From Spirochaetales bacterium (GTDB lineage Bacteria; Spirochaetota; Spirochaetia; Treponematales; UBA12059), in assembly GCA_016926955.1 (NCBI GenBank), contig JAFGNN010000059.1, positions 1 through 64,000 on the forward strand: DNA of 64,000 bases, written 5' to 3'. Below the pieces are notes generated by a model, which saw only the letters and a list, made by a program, of their open reading frames with translations, had not been told where the DNA came from and ran no database searches. Position numbers and translations under genes: made by a program. Below are positions 35,088 to 43,680 of the stretch, piece after piece (the stretch's first letter is position 1; every line of letters starts with the position of its first letter).

Positions 35088-35556
35088 AGGGGGAGCGCTC
35101 GCGACCTCGTGGACGGGAAGCGCGCGCGCATGACAAGGGGAACGCGGCGTCGGGGTTTTATTTATGCCAGCTTGCGCGGGGCCTGGTGAGCGGAAACGCA
35201 CCCCGCTCGTTCCGCTTCGCTTCGCGAGGGGGCGCGTTTTCGCTCACCACCCGCCGTTCAAGCGTCATCGATTAAAGCGGTCGCCGGGTTTGCGCTATCA
35301 CGCCGCGACCTGCCGGGCGGGCGCGCTTCCCGTTCAGCTTCGGGGCGGGGGTGGAACCTTGGCGCGCATGGAAGCGCGCCCACTACACGGCCCGTCCCAG
35401 AAAGGACGGGTACGTCATGGATGACGAGCTCCCCCTCGCTTCGAAGTCCTCGCGGCCGCGCCCTGCGGGCTTGGCCGCTCCGGTCTTCTCCGCTACCCCC
35501 ACTTATTGCAGGCGGACTCCCGGAGGGACAGCGCACAACTTATCGGGTGCAGCGGT
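35088..35556. other. Palindrome-rich intergenic region without a supported gene
   Basis: About 470 bp after the pyrophosphatase gene. It contains three inverted repeats: GTGAGCGGAAACGC (35186-35199) with GCGTTTTCGCTCAC (35234-35247), one mismatch; GGCGCGC/GCGCGCC (35361-35380); and CCCGTCC/GGACGGG (35391-35410). Frames that cross it (for example one reading MDDELPLASKSSRP from 35417) lack a ribosome-binding site and any recognisable domain. It may hold decayed sequence linked to the damaged toxin-antitoxin locus next to it. Confidence 0.5.
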
Positions 35557-35628
35557 TCAATACACTTCGTCGTGGGTGCCGATCGACACGAGGAAGGCGG
35601 TGGTATCGTCGATCAGGGGAATTGGATC
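35557..35628 (-). pseudogene. C-terminal remnant of a RelE/ParE-like toxin
   Basis: Directly after the antitoxin gene, and overlapping its stop, the minus strand reads DPIPLIDDTTAFLVSIGTHD then EVY and a stop at 35557-35559. IGTHDEVY is the usual C-terminus of one group of RelE/ParE-superfamily toxins, preceded by a strand like DDTTAFLVS. Only 23 codons remain; there is no start codon and the catalytic core is gone. The preserved tail so close to the antitoxin suggests an internal deletion of the toxin gene. Confidence 0.6.
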
Positions 35629-35830
35629 ACAAGCTGTCGAACAGGGCGTCGAGCATGCCCGAACTGGCGCGGCCTTGAGCACGCTCTTCCAGGCTGGCCA
35701 GATAGTCGGCGCGGATCTCGTCCCGCTTGGCCTCGATGATCCGCTTGCGCATGATCTCGTCGACCAGCTCCTGGTCCTCGAGGCTCAGGGCAGAAATCGC
35801 GTCGAGGATCGAACCGACGCTCGCTTCCAT
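35627..35830 (-). CDS. Antitoxin-like protein, orphaned
   Basis: 67 residues: MEASVGSILDAISALSLEDQ, then ELVDEIMRKRIIEAKRDEIR and a C-terminal GRASSGMLDALFDSL. The layout (a short helical N-terminus with ISxLSxEDQ, a basic RRxEIxxD middle and a G-rich tail) matches small antitoxins paired with RelE/ParE-like toxins, such as those common in cyanobacteria. CATCGTCTCGCTCC upstream gives GGAGCGAGACG as a ribosome-binding site. Its toxin survives only as the remnant just downstream. Confidence 0.65.
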   Translation of the reverse strand: MEASVGSILDAISALSLEDQELVDEIMRKRIIEAKRDEIRADYLASLEERAQGRASSGMLDALFDSL

Positions 35831-35968
35831 CGTCTCGCTCCTGACACGTCGTGTCGCCTTGAATGATACAAGGAATCGCCGGTTTCCTCAACGCCGCTTG
35901 CCGGCGGGGCCTGACGCGGACGGCTCAGGCTCAGCAGCTCCGTGCCGGAGGGTAGGCCGATCCATGAG

Positions 35969-37729
35969 TCAGCGCCCCTTCGCAGCCTTTTTCTTCGAGG
36001 GCAGCCCGAACGCGGCGGCGCCGCCTTCGTAGAGGGCGTCGACGCGGGGCTCGACGGCCATGAAGGCGTCGACGACCGCGGGGTCGAAATGGGTGCCCGC
36101 GTTCGCCTTGATGTACTCGAGCGCCTCGTCGCGGGTGCGCGAGCGCTTGTAGGGGCGCTCGGAGCGGATGGCGTCGTAGACGTCGGCCACGGCCATGATG
36201 CGCGCGCCGAAGGGGATGTCCTCGCCCTTGAGGCTGTGCGGGTAGCCCGCGCCGTCCCAGCGCTCGTGGTGGCCGCCGGCCACGTCCGCGGCCAGCGAGA
36301 GGTGGCGGTCCTTGATGCCGTCGAGGGCGGCGCGGCGGAAGAAAAGCCGGCCCGCCTCGGCGTGCGCGCGCATCTCGCCCTGCTCGCCGGAATCCAGCGG
36401 GCCGGTCTTGCCGAAGACGGCGTCGCGCACCGAGACCTTGCCGATGTCGTGGAGCGGGGCGATGAGCGCGAGGTCGGCGACCTCCCGGAGGCCGAAACCG
36501 GGCCGGGCCTGCCTGCGGGCCAGCTCGCGGCCGACCAGCCAGACTATCTCGGCGGTGCGCTCGACGTGGTCGCGGGTCTCGCCGTCCCGCTCGCCGAGCA
36601 GCTCGACGAGGCCGCGCAGCACGACGTCCTGCCAGCGCTTGAAGCGCCGCCTGGTGGCCTTGGCCTTGCGGAGGGAACGGTCGGCGACGCTTTCGAGCGC
36701 GGCATGTCGGGCGGCTGCGTGTCCTCCCTGGCGCTCGAGCAGGCCTGCGCGTTCCGAGGCCAGGTAGGCCTCGCGGTAGCGGCCGCGCGCGGCGTGGACG
36801 CCGGCGGCAGCCCGGAGCAGGTCGGGAGCGTTGAGCGCGTCCACCGACTCCGCGGCCGGCAGCCATTCGAACACGACCCGCTCGGCCTCGTCGATCCGGT
36901 CCGCGTCGAGCAAAAGCCGCGCGAACTCCGCCGCCGCGTCGATCGCGTAGATCGACACCCCCAGGGAACGGTGCGCCTCGAGCGAGTCGCGAAAGCGATC
37001 CATGGCTTCGCGGGTCCGCCCGAGCGCTACCAGGGCGTTCGCCTCGGCGGCCGCGGCGGTCCCCATGCCGATCTGGTCGCTTGAGGAGGCCGCAAGGGCC
37101 GTGGCGACCCTGGCATGGTCGAGCGCCTCGTCCCTGCGGCCGAGCGCGCGATAGCTGTCGCTCAAGTTCACCTCGAGGGTGATGCGGTACCGTTCCGCCA
37201 GCACCGGGTCGGCCTCGGCAATGCCGACAGCTTCCTCGATGGCGACGCGCGCCTCGTCCTCGCGTCCCGATTCGGAAAGGGCCACGGCGTAGTTGTTCAG
37301 CGCGCGGACACGCTCCGCGTCGCCGGCGCCGCGGGCCAGACGTACCGCGCGCGAAAGCTCGCGGAAGGAACGCTCGAAATCGCCGAGCTGATAGAGGACG
37401 CCGCCGAGCCCGGACCGGATGCGCGATTCCTCGGCCTTGTCGCCACCCGAGCGGCCGAGATGGGCCAACGCGCGCTGGAAGGACAGGCGGGCGTCGCGGA
37501 GACGCGAACCGTAGAAGGCGCCGTAGCCCGCGAGCCGGGCGGCGCGCGCCGCCTCGAGCCACGCGGCGGCGGCGCTCGCGTCCCTTTCGAGCGCTGCCGC
37601 GCCCGTTACCGCGCGGGCAGGGTCGCTCCGCAGGATCTCGTCGATCCTGTCGAGCCGCTCGCAAAGCGTCTCGAGTTTGGTAGCCGAGCCGAGCTCACCC
37701 ATAACAGAGATATTACCGTTTTTGGACAT
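35969..37729 (-). CDS. TPR protein with C-terminal HD-GYP phosphodiesterase domain
   Basis: 586 residues. Residues about 85-370 consist of TPR-like helical pairs (for example FQRALAHLGRSGG, LGDFERSFRELSRAVRLARGAG). The last 190 residues are an HD-GYP domain: LIAPLHDIGKVSV (HD), HHERWDGAGYP (GYP) and FGARIMAVADVYDAI. It should hydrolyse cyclic di-GMP, opposing the GGDEF enzyme at 17.3 kb, with the TPR part binding partner proteins. No receiver or membrane segment. Start at 37729 or 37702. Confidence 0.9.
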   Translation of the reverse strand: MSKNGNISVMGELGSATKLETLCERLDRIDEILRSDPARAVTGAAALERDASAAAAWLEAARAARLAGYGAFYGSRLRDARLSFQRALAHLGRSGGDKAEESRIRSGLGGVLYQLGDFERSFRELSRAVRLARGAGDAERVRALNNYAVALSESGREDEARVAIEEAVGIAEADPVLAERYRITLEVNLSDSYRALGRRDEALDHARVATALAASSSDQIGMGTAAAAEANALVALGRTREAMDRFRDSLEAHRSLGVSIYAIDAAAEFARLLLDADRIDEAERVVFEWLPAAESVDALNAPDLLRAAAGVHAARGRYREAYLASERAGLLERQGGHAAARHAALESVADRSLRKAKATRRRFKRWQDVVLRGLVELLGERDGETRDHVERTAEIVWLVGRELARRQARPGFGLREVADLALIAPLHDIGKVSVRDAVFGKTGPLDSGEQGEMRAHAEAGRLFFRRAALDGIKDRHLSLAADVAGGHHERWDGAGYPHSLKGEDIPFGARIMAVADVYDAIRSERPYKRSRTRDEALEYIKANAGTHFDPAVVDAFMAVEPRVDALYEGGAAAFGLPSKKKAAKGR

Positions 37730-37749
37730 TCAGCGCAATAAGCTCGAGT

Positions 37750-38559
37750 TCACAACCGTCCCGCCGCGTACACGCGGGAGAACCAGCCGAACAGGGCCGC
37801 GGCGCGGTTTCCGAAGGAATCCTCGAGCTTTCCCCTCATGCCGGGCACCGCCGCGGCGCGGGCTGTCGAGACAGCCCAGAACACGAGACCTTCGTCGGTG
37901 GCGATCAGGTTCACCCTGACAGAGAGCGCCCTCGGCCCCGCCACGGGGATGATGCCATAGCGCATGCCGGTCACGTTGGTCGACTTCATCGAGAGGGACC
38001 ACGGCTCAAGGTCGCGGGCGACTGCGTAATCGATCTCGTAGACATTGCCGCCGAAGGACAAGTCTTTCTGCCAGGCCCAGACCCGGTCGAAGACGGGGGG
38101 CGTCGCGGGTTTGTCATCCGGGACGCGCGTCCGGTCGTCCGGGCTTGCGATCCGCCACGACTCCTCGTAAAAGAGTCGCATGCGGCCTCGGCTTTCGGAG
38201 AAGTACTCGATGCCCTGGAGGCTCGAGATGCCGCGGAGCACCGAATAAGCCGCCTCGAGGCGCGTATCGGCGCCGGAAGGCGCCGGGGAAGGCAGGAAGA
38301 AAACGGCTTCGACCGCCACGTCCGGATCTTCGGAGGCGACAGCCGCCTTGACCAGGGACGCGCCGGGCCAGGCGGGCGCGAGGCTGAGCGCGACCTTGCC
38401 CGTGACGCTCGACCGCACGTCCCCTCCCGCGAGCAGCCGGGTCCGGATGCCCGCATCGGGCAGCACCGAGGCCAGGGGAAGGGCGGACAGGGCGACCGGA
38501 ACCAAGGCGAAGAGGAAAGCTAGCGCCGCCGGACGGCGCGGTTGATTTGCATGCGACAT
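37750..38559 (-). CDS. Secreted spirochaete protein (DUF6675-like)
   Basis: 269 residues from ATG 38559 with GGAGGTTCCG in front. Signal peptide (AALAFLFALVPVALSALPLASVL). The mature part reads AYSVLRGISSLQGIEYFSESRGRMRLFYEES and VYEIDYAVARDLEPWSLSMKSTNVTGMRYGIIPVAG, which I associate with DUF6675, a family mostly from Treponema-like genomes; that assignment is moderate. Unknown function, periplasmic or outer surface. The YkvA-like gene ends 11 bp upstream on the same strand. Confidence 0.7.
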   Translation of the reverse strand: MSHANQPRRPAALAFLFALVPVALSALPLASVLPDAGIRTRLLAGGDVRSSVTGKVALSLAPAWPGASLVKAAVASEDPDVAVEAVFFLPSPAPSGADTRLEAAYSVLRGISSLQGIEYFSESRGRMRLFYEESWRIASPDDRTRVPDDKPATPPVFDRVWAWQKDLSFGGNVYEIDYAVARDLEPWSLSMKSTNVTGMRYGIIPVAGPRALSVRVNLIATDEGLVFWAVSTARAAAVPGMRGKLEDSFGNRAAALFGWFSRVYAAGRL

Positions 38560-38570
38560 CGGAACCTCCA

Positions 38571-38954
38571 TCAACCAAACAACATGAACGCGGCGCCGGC
38601 AACGAAGGCCGCCCAGATAGCGACGACCACGATCGCCCCGACCGCGCTCCGCGGCCTCGCGCTCAGTTCGCGGCCGGCGCGCTCCCGACAATCGTCCATC
38701 ACCGCGACCGGCACCAGGCGCGCTGCGAGCGCCACGCCGAGCGGCAGGAGGAGAAGGTCGTCCAGGTAGCCGAGCACGGGTATGAAATCCGGAATCAAGT
38801 CAATCGGGCTGAAGGCGTAGACCGCCACGGCGGCGGCCGCCGCCTTGGCGTACCAGGGAGTCCGGGGGTCGCGATACGCCAGCCAAAGGGCCAGAGTGTC
38901 GCGCTTGAGCCGCGCCGCCCAGTCCTTCATTCTTCGGATCATCGGAGCCAGCAT
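38571..38954 (-). CDS. YkvA/DUF1232 membrane protein
   Basis: About 127 residues. DUF1232 signature YRDPRTPWYAKAAAAAVAVYAFSPIDLIPDFIPVLGYLDDLLLLPLGVALA, with a membrane segment at its C-terminal end (GAIVVVAIWAAFVAGAAFML). Role unknown. Three in-frame ATG codons (38954, 38942, 38930) are possible starts. Co-transcribed with the DUF6675-like gene. Confidence 0.88.
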   Translation of the reverse strand: MLAPMIRRMKDWAARLKRDTLALWLAYRDPRTPWYAKAAAAAVAVYAFSPIDLIPDFIPVLGYLDDLLLLPLGVALAARLVPVAVMDDCRERAGRELSARPRSAVGAIVVVAIWAAFVAGAAFMLFG

Positions 38955-39041
38955 ACCCCGGAACGGGCCTCCGCGTCGCGGCCTCGCCGCGGAACCCTAT
39001 GTTCGACATCCCTTCGCCCCTATTCCCCCACCCTCACCGTC

Positions 39042-39050
39042 TGGTAGAAT
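39042..39050 (+). promoter_or_regulatory. Extended -10 promoter for the Na/Pi transporter genes
   Basis: TG at 39042-39043, one base, TAGAAT at 39045-39050; no clear -35. 70 bp before the start codon. Confidence 0.45.
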
Positions 39051-39120
39051 CGGGCGCAACCAAAGACCCGTCCTCCAGCCCGGCGGCAGCGAGCGCTGAG
39101 CCGCCCCCCAGGAGCCGCGC

Positions 39121-40779
39121 ATGGCCATAATCACCATCATCCTCGAGCTCGTCGGCGCCCTCGGCCTCTTCCTCTACGGAATGCAGGTCCTCTCCGACTC
39201 CATCCAGCGCGCCGCGGGCGACCGCCTCAAGCGCGCCCTCAACTTCATGACGGGCAAGCCGCTCGCCGCGCTCGCCACGGGCGTCGGAGTGACCACCCTC
39301 ATCCAGTCGTCATCCGCCACGACGGTGATGGTGGTCAGCTTCGTCAACGCGGGGCTCCTTTCGCTCAAGCAGGCCGTAGGCGTCATTTTCGGGGCGAACA
39401 TCGGCACGACGACGACCGCCTGGATCGTGTCGCTCGTCGGCTTCAAATTCTCCATGTCGATGATCGCCGTGCCGCTCGTCGGTTTCGGCTTCATATTGGC
39501 CACCTTCGTCAAGAAGAACCGCCGCGTGAAGGACTGGGGCGAAACCGCCATCGGCTTCGGCATCCTCTTCATCGGCCTCGACTTCCTCTCGCACGCCATC
39601 CCGAAGCCCGGTCCCGAGGTACTCCACTTCCTGACCGAATTCTCGCGACTCGGCTATGGAGCCACGCTGATCGCCGTCGTGGTCGGCGCGCTGTTCACCG
39701 TTCTGGTGCATTCGTCGAGCGCCTCGACCGCGGTCTTCATCACGCTCGCGGTGGAGGGCGTGGTCGACTTCCGCCTGGCCGCCGCCCTGGTGCTCGGCGC
39801 GAACATCGGCACCACCATCGACGCCTTCCTGGCCTCGATCGGCACCAAGGTGGCCGCCCGGCGCACCGCCTGGGTTCACATCCTGTTCAACGTGCTCGGC
39901 AGCGTGTGGGCAGTAGCGCTCTTCGGCCCCTTCCTGAAGCTGGTCGACCTCATGTGGCCGGGCCCCGTCGAGGCCAGCGTGGCCCAGCACATCGCCATGT
40001 TGCACACCGTCTTCAACACCGTGAACGCGCTCATATTCCTTCCCTTCATGAACCAGCTGGCGGACCTCGTCACCCGACTCGTGAAGGAAAAGCCCGGCGA
40101 GAACGAGCGGAGCCGCCTCGTGTATGTCGCGGCGCCCATAGTCTCCAGCCCCGAGCTCAACCTGCTCACCGCGCAGAAGGAGATCGCGGACATGGCCGGC
40201 CTGGCGCGGGACATGTTCTCCCGCGTGCGCGACGACACGCGCAATCCCGCGGCGGACCACGCCGCGAACCTCGAGGAGTACGGGCGCCTCGAGAACTATG
40301 CCGACCAGATGCGCGAGGAACTCGCCCGCTTCCTGCTCGAATGCGCAGGCCGCGAAATGTCCGAGGCCAGCCAGAACAACGTGGGGCTCATGCTCCGCAT
40401 CGTCGACGAGCTGGAGAGCGTCACTGACCAGGCCTACAGCCTTGCCCTGATCATCGAGCGCACGCGCAAGAAGGGCATCGCGCTGCCGAAGGACGAGATC
40501 GATTCCCTGCAGCCGTACGGCCTGATCGTCGAGCAGTTCCTGCGCTTCGTTTCCGACAACGTCAACAAGCCGATCACCGAGGACCAGCTTTCCGTCGCCG
40601 CGGAATACGAGGACAAGATCGACGCCATGCGCGACGAGCTCAAGAAGCGCGCCCGCAAGCGCCTGTCCGCGGGAGCCGAGGTCAAGGCGGAACTCGCCAT
40701 CATCGACCTGGTGCGGCACATCGAGAAGATCGGCGACCACGCGTTCGGCGTGGCGAGGGCGCTCAGGGAATTCCGGTAA
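39121..40779 (+). CDS. Na/Pi cotransporter family protein with C-terminal PhoU-like domain (copy 1)
   Basis: 552 residues. Membrane half (1-310): LVGALGLFLYGMQVLSDSIQ, TLIQSSSATTVMVVSFVNAGLL and FGANIGTTTTAWI, with an inverted second repeat (LVHSSSASTAVFITLA, LGANIGTTIDAFLAS); QSSS motifs are the phosphate/sodium sites of the NptA family. Residues about 345-552 are PhoU-like helices. Probably a low-affinity phosphate carrier. GGAGCCGCGC precedes the ATG. Confidence 0.92.
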   Translation: MAIITIILELVGALGLFLYGMQVLSDSIQRAAGDRLKRALNFMTGKPLAALATGVGVTTLIQSSSATTVMVVSFVNAGLLSLKQAVGVIFGANIGTTTTAWIVSLVGFKFSMSMIAVPLVGFGFILATFVKKNRRVKDWGETAIGFGILFIGLDFLSHAIPKPGPEVLHFLTEFSRLGYGATLIAVVVGALFTVLVHSSSASTAVFITLAVEGVVDFRLAAALVLGANIGTTIDAFLASIGTKVAARRTAWVHILFNVLGSVWAVALFGPFLKLVDLMWPGPVEASVAQHIAMLHTVFNTVNALIFLPFMNQLADLVTRLVKEKPGENERSRLVYVAAPIVSSPELNLLTAQKEIADMAGLARDMFSRVRDDTRNPAADHAANLEEYGRLENYADQMREELARFLLECAGREMSEASQNNVGLMLRIVDELESVTDQAYSLALIIERTRKKGIALPKDEIDSLQPYGLIVEQFLRFVSDNVNKPITEDQLSVAAEYEDKIDAMRDELKKRARKRLSAGAEVKAELAIIDLVRHIEKIGDHAFGVARALREFR

Positions 40780-40788
40780 ACGCCGCCG

Positions 40789-42456
40789 ATGGACGGAGCC
40801 TTCCTGACAGTCCCCCTCAAGCTCGCGGGCGCGCTCGCGATGTTCCTCTTCGGCATACAGTACGCGAGCGAGGGACTCCAGCGCGCGGCAGGCGAGCGCC
40901 TCCAGAAAGCGATCGACTTCATGACCCGCAACACGCTGGTCGCTACGCTGACCGGCTTCGTCGTGACAGTCCTGCTGCAATCGTCCTCCGCGGCGACCGT
41001 CATGGTGGTTTCCTTCTCCAGCGCGGGACTGCTGGGCCTGCCCCAGGCCATCGGCGTCATCATGGGCGCGAACATCGGCACCACCGTGACGGGCTGGATC
41101 ATCGCCGCCGTCGGCATCTCGAAATTCTCGATCGCCCTGCTGGCCATGCCCCTCTTCGGGGCCGGCTATTTCATGACCCTGGCGCGCAAGCGCCGCTGGC
41201 TGCGCAACTACGGCGAGGGCCTCATGGGCTTCGCCATGGTGTTCCTCGGCCTCGAATTCCTGGCCGCCGCGATCCCGACGCCCTCGGGAGAGGCCTTGCT
41301 CTTCCTCGAAGCCCTGAGCCATCGGGGCTGGGCGGCGGTCGGCGCAGCGGCCGTGGTCGGCTCTCTGTTCACCATGCTGATCAACGCTTCGAGCGCGACC
41401 ATCGCAATAGCCATCGGCTTCGCGTCGAAGGGCATCATCAATTTCGAGATGGCCGCCGCCCTCGTGGTCGGCGCCAACATCGGCACCACCATCAACTCCT
41501 TCCTGGCCTCGATCGGCGGCAACGTGCACGCGAAGCGCGCGGCCTGGTCGCACATCCTCTTCAATGTCTTCGGGGGTATCTGGGTCGTCGCCGCGCTCAA
41601 GCCCTTCTCCGCGCTCGTGGACCTGGTAGTTCCGGGACCGATCACCACGACGTCCATCGGCGCCCACATCGCCATGCTCCACACCATGTTCAACCTGGCC
41701 AACACCGTGGCGCTCTTTCCCCTGGTGCGGCCATACGCCCGGCTGGTTTCCTGGCTGTTCAGGGAGCGGCCCGGCGCGGCGGAGAGCCTGCCCACCCGCT
41801 ATCGCGCCCCGCCGCCGGTCGATTCGGCGGAGCTCAATCTCGTCTCCGCGCGCAAGGAGATTTCCGACCTGGCAGGCCTCGCCCGCGACATGTTCGCCGA
41901 CTACGCCGCCTCCTTCGCCGATCCGAAGGCAGACTCCCAGGCCCTGCTCTCGCGCTCCGCGCGACGCGAGGACTACGCCGACCAGATGCGCGAAGGCATC
42001 TCGAAATTCCTCTTCGAGTGCGCGCGCCGCGACCTCTCCGAGAATTCCCAGGAGTCGCTCGGCCGCCTGTTCCGCATGGTCGACGACCTGGAGGGCATCA
42101 CCGACGATTGCCACTCCCTCGCCCTGATCCATGACCGCCTGCGCGCCAAGGACGTGACCCTGCCGCGTTCCGAACGGGAGGAGCTCGAACCGGTGGCCGG
42201 GACCGTGGAACGCTTCCTGGACTTCGTGGCGCTCAACGCGGGCGCCGCGATCGACGAGGCGCAGCTGGCCGAGGCCGCCGAATTCGAGGACTCCATCGAT
42301 GACATGCGCTCGGCCCTCCGCAAGAAAGCCCGGAAACGGCTCAAGCGGGGCGCGGAAGTGCGCGCCGAACTCGCCGTCATCGACCTGGCGCGCCACCTCG
42401 AGAAGATCGGCGATCGCGCCTTCTCCGTGGCCCAGGAGCTCCGCGCGCTCCGCTGA
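40789..42456 (+). CDS. Na/Pi cotransporter family protein with C-terminal PhoU-like domain (copy 2)
   Basis: 555 residues with the same layout as the neighbour 9 bp upstream: LAGALAMFLFGIQYASEGLQRAAGERL, LLQSSSAATVMVVSFSSAGLLG, MGANIGTTVTGWI, LVVGANIGTTINSFLAS and a PhoU-like C-terminal half ending HLEKIGDRAFSVAQELRAL. The two genes are clearly a tandem duplication that has diverged, and the pair is transcribed together. Both keep both QSSS-type motifs, so both are probably functional. Confidence 0.92.
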   Translation: MDGAFLTVPLKLAGALAMFLFGIQYASEGLQRAAGERLQKAIDFMTRNTLVATLTGFVVTVLLQSSSAATVMVVSFSSAGLLGLPQAIGVIMGANIGTTVTGWIIAAVGISKFSIALLAMPLFGAGYFMTLARKRRWLRNYGEGLMGFAMVFLGLEFLAAAIPTPSGEALLFLEALSHRGWAAVGAAAVVGSLFTMLINASSATIAIAIGFASKGIINFEMAAALVVGANIGTTINSFLASIGGNVHAKRAAWSHILFNVFGGIWVVAALKPFSALVDLVVPGPITTTSIGAHIAMLHTMFNLANTVALFPLVRPYARLVSWLFRERPGAAESLPTRYRAPPPVDSAELNLVSARKEISDLAGLARDMFADYAASFADPKADSQALLSRSARREDYADQMREGISKFLFECARRDLSENSQESLGRLFRMVDDLEGITDDCHSLALIHDRLRAKDVTLPRSEREELEPVAGTVERFLDFVALNAGAAIDEAQLAEAAEFEDSIDDMRSALRKKARKRLKRGAEVRAELAVIDLARHLEKIGDRAFSVAQELRALR

Positions 42457-42475
42457 AGCCCGGCCGGGTCGGTCG

Positions 42476-42484
42476 TGGTATACT
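42476..42484 (+). promoter_or_regulatory. Extended -10 promoter
   Basis: TG at 42476-42477, one base, TATACT at 42479-42484; 37 bp before the next start codon. No clear -35. Confidence 0.5.
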
Positions 42485-42521
42485 CAGGCCGTCCGTTCCG
42501 GGACACCCGGGGGAGGCGCGC

Positions 42522-43520
42522 ATGGAGTTCGAACGCGAATACCGGGAGCGCTGCGCCAAGCGCGCGCTCGACGAGGCGGCGACCGACGCGGCGCTGCGGA
42601 CGGTCGAGGTTTTCGCGGCGACGCTCGGCGAGGCGGGAAGCTCCCTCGCGGCCGCATCCTTGGCCGAGCTCGAGCGCGCCCTGGCCGTGCGCGTGGCGGG
42701 CGGCTGGGGAGCTGCGGAGCTGGTCGCGGTCGCGCGCTGGTACATGGTGGCGGGCCTCGACGCGATATCCATCAGGCTGCTCGCCTACCTGCTGCCGATC
42801 GGAGTCCTGCCGGACCATGCCAAACGCCTCGAAACCCTTCACGGCGCCGAAGTCCAAAGGCGCGTCATGGAGCTGGTTCGGATACCGCCGGAAGGCGCGC
42901 CGCCCGAGGCCTACCCGGCAGCGACCGCCGCCTTCGTGAAGGCGCTCGAGGCGGAGCTCGGCCCCGAAAAGGCCCGGAGGGTCCTCGCGTGGAACGTCCA
43001 CGGCATTCCGGCCGGCGCCCATGCCGAGGAGCGCGAGCGTTTCCTGACCGCGCCCTCCATCGCGGCCTGGCTTGCCGGCTGGCACGAAAGGCAGGTGGCC
43101 GAGCTCCAGCGCTTCGCGGATTCAGGCGAGCTCTGGTACGAGCAGCGAATCACGCAGGACGTGGTCGACTGGGTGCGCGAAAATCCGGAAATCCAGGGCG
43201 GCGTAGTCGAGGGGAACCGGATCTTCCGGCAGAAGATACCCTACGACCCGGACCGCTTCCTGCGTTCGACCGATCCGCTCGAGCGAAGGCGGCTCGCCTG
43301 CCACTGCCCGCTCGCCGCCGCGAGCATCACGGAAACCGAGGCCGAAGTGCCGGCCGCCTGGTGCGCCTGCTCCTCGGGCTACGACAAGTTCCCCTTCGAC
43401 GTGGTTTTCGGCGTCGAGACCGAGGTCGAGGTGCTCGAGTCGGTGCTCGCGGGCGACGGGCGCTGCCGCTTCGCCATAACGATTCCGGAAAGCGTGCTGG
43501 CCCTGAAGCCGGCGGTCTGA
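42522..43520 (+). CDS. Soluble protein with Cys-rich C-terminal domain, unknown
   Basis: 332 residues. Helical N-terminal 130 residues, then EELWYEQRITQ-like sequence and a C-terminal part with ACHCPLAAASI, AAWCACSSGYDKFPFDVVFG and VLESVLAGDGRCRFAITIPE. The last segment has the look of small-ligand or thiol-hydrolase-like domains that end in a GxxxCxF strand, but I cannot assign it (DUF6144 is a possibility). Five cysteines could bind metal. GGGGGAGGCGCGC gives a strong ribosome-binding site. Confidence 0.65.
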   Translation: MEFEREYRERCAKRALDEAATDAALRTVEVFAATLGEAGSSLAAASLAELERALAVRVAGGWGAAELVAVARWYMVAGLDAISIRLLAYLLPIGVLPDHAKRLETLHGAEVQRRVMELVRIPPEGAPPEAYPAATAAFVKALEAELGPEKARRVLAWNVHGIPAGAHAEERERFLTAPSIAAWLAGWHERQVAELQRFADSGELWYEQRITQDVVDWVRENPEIQGGVVEGNRIFRQKIPYDPDRFLRSTDPLERRRLACHCPLAAASITETEAEVPAAWCACSSGYDKFPFDVVFGVETEVEVLESVLAGDGRCRFAITIPESVLALKPAV

Positions 43521-43523
43521 GAT

Positions 43524-43673
43524 CCCGGCCGGCCGGGGCCGGGAACGAGGGGGCCCGGGGGAGAAGGCGCGATGTCGCAAGGCGACTTCGCGGCGACGAA
43601 GGGCCAAGCCCTTCGTCGATTCCCCGGAGGGCTCGCGCGCTCCTCTCGGAACGCGCGAGCCCCTTTCCCCCGG
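43524..43673. repeat. Composite palindromic element with nested hairpins
   Basis: Between the convergent ends of the Cys-rich gene and tldE lie: a 7-bp stem 43524-43543; CCGGGGG (43555-43561) pairing with CCCCCGG (43667-43673) as an outer arm; a stem-loop 43568-43592 (one T-T mismatch); CGACGAAGGGC (43594-43604) with its perfect partner 43608-43618; and GGGCTCGCGCG (43629-43639) with CGCGCGAGCCC (43652-43662). The order and sequences match the parB-eno element in part, and 43549-43567 equals 12518-12536. Confidence 0.75.
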
Positions 43674-43680
43674 ACGATTC

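Noticed and set aside
39310-42396. A 1028-codon open frame antisense to the two Na/Pi transporter genes
   Set aside because: It arises because the sense codons end in C or G, so the opposite frame lacks stops. Its residue mix is His/Glu/Gly/Asp-rich and low complexity, unlike any protein family.
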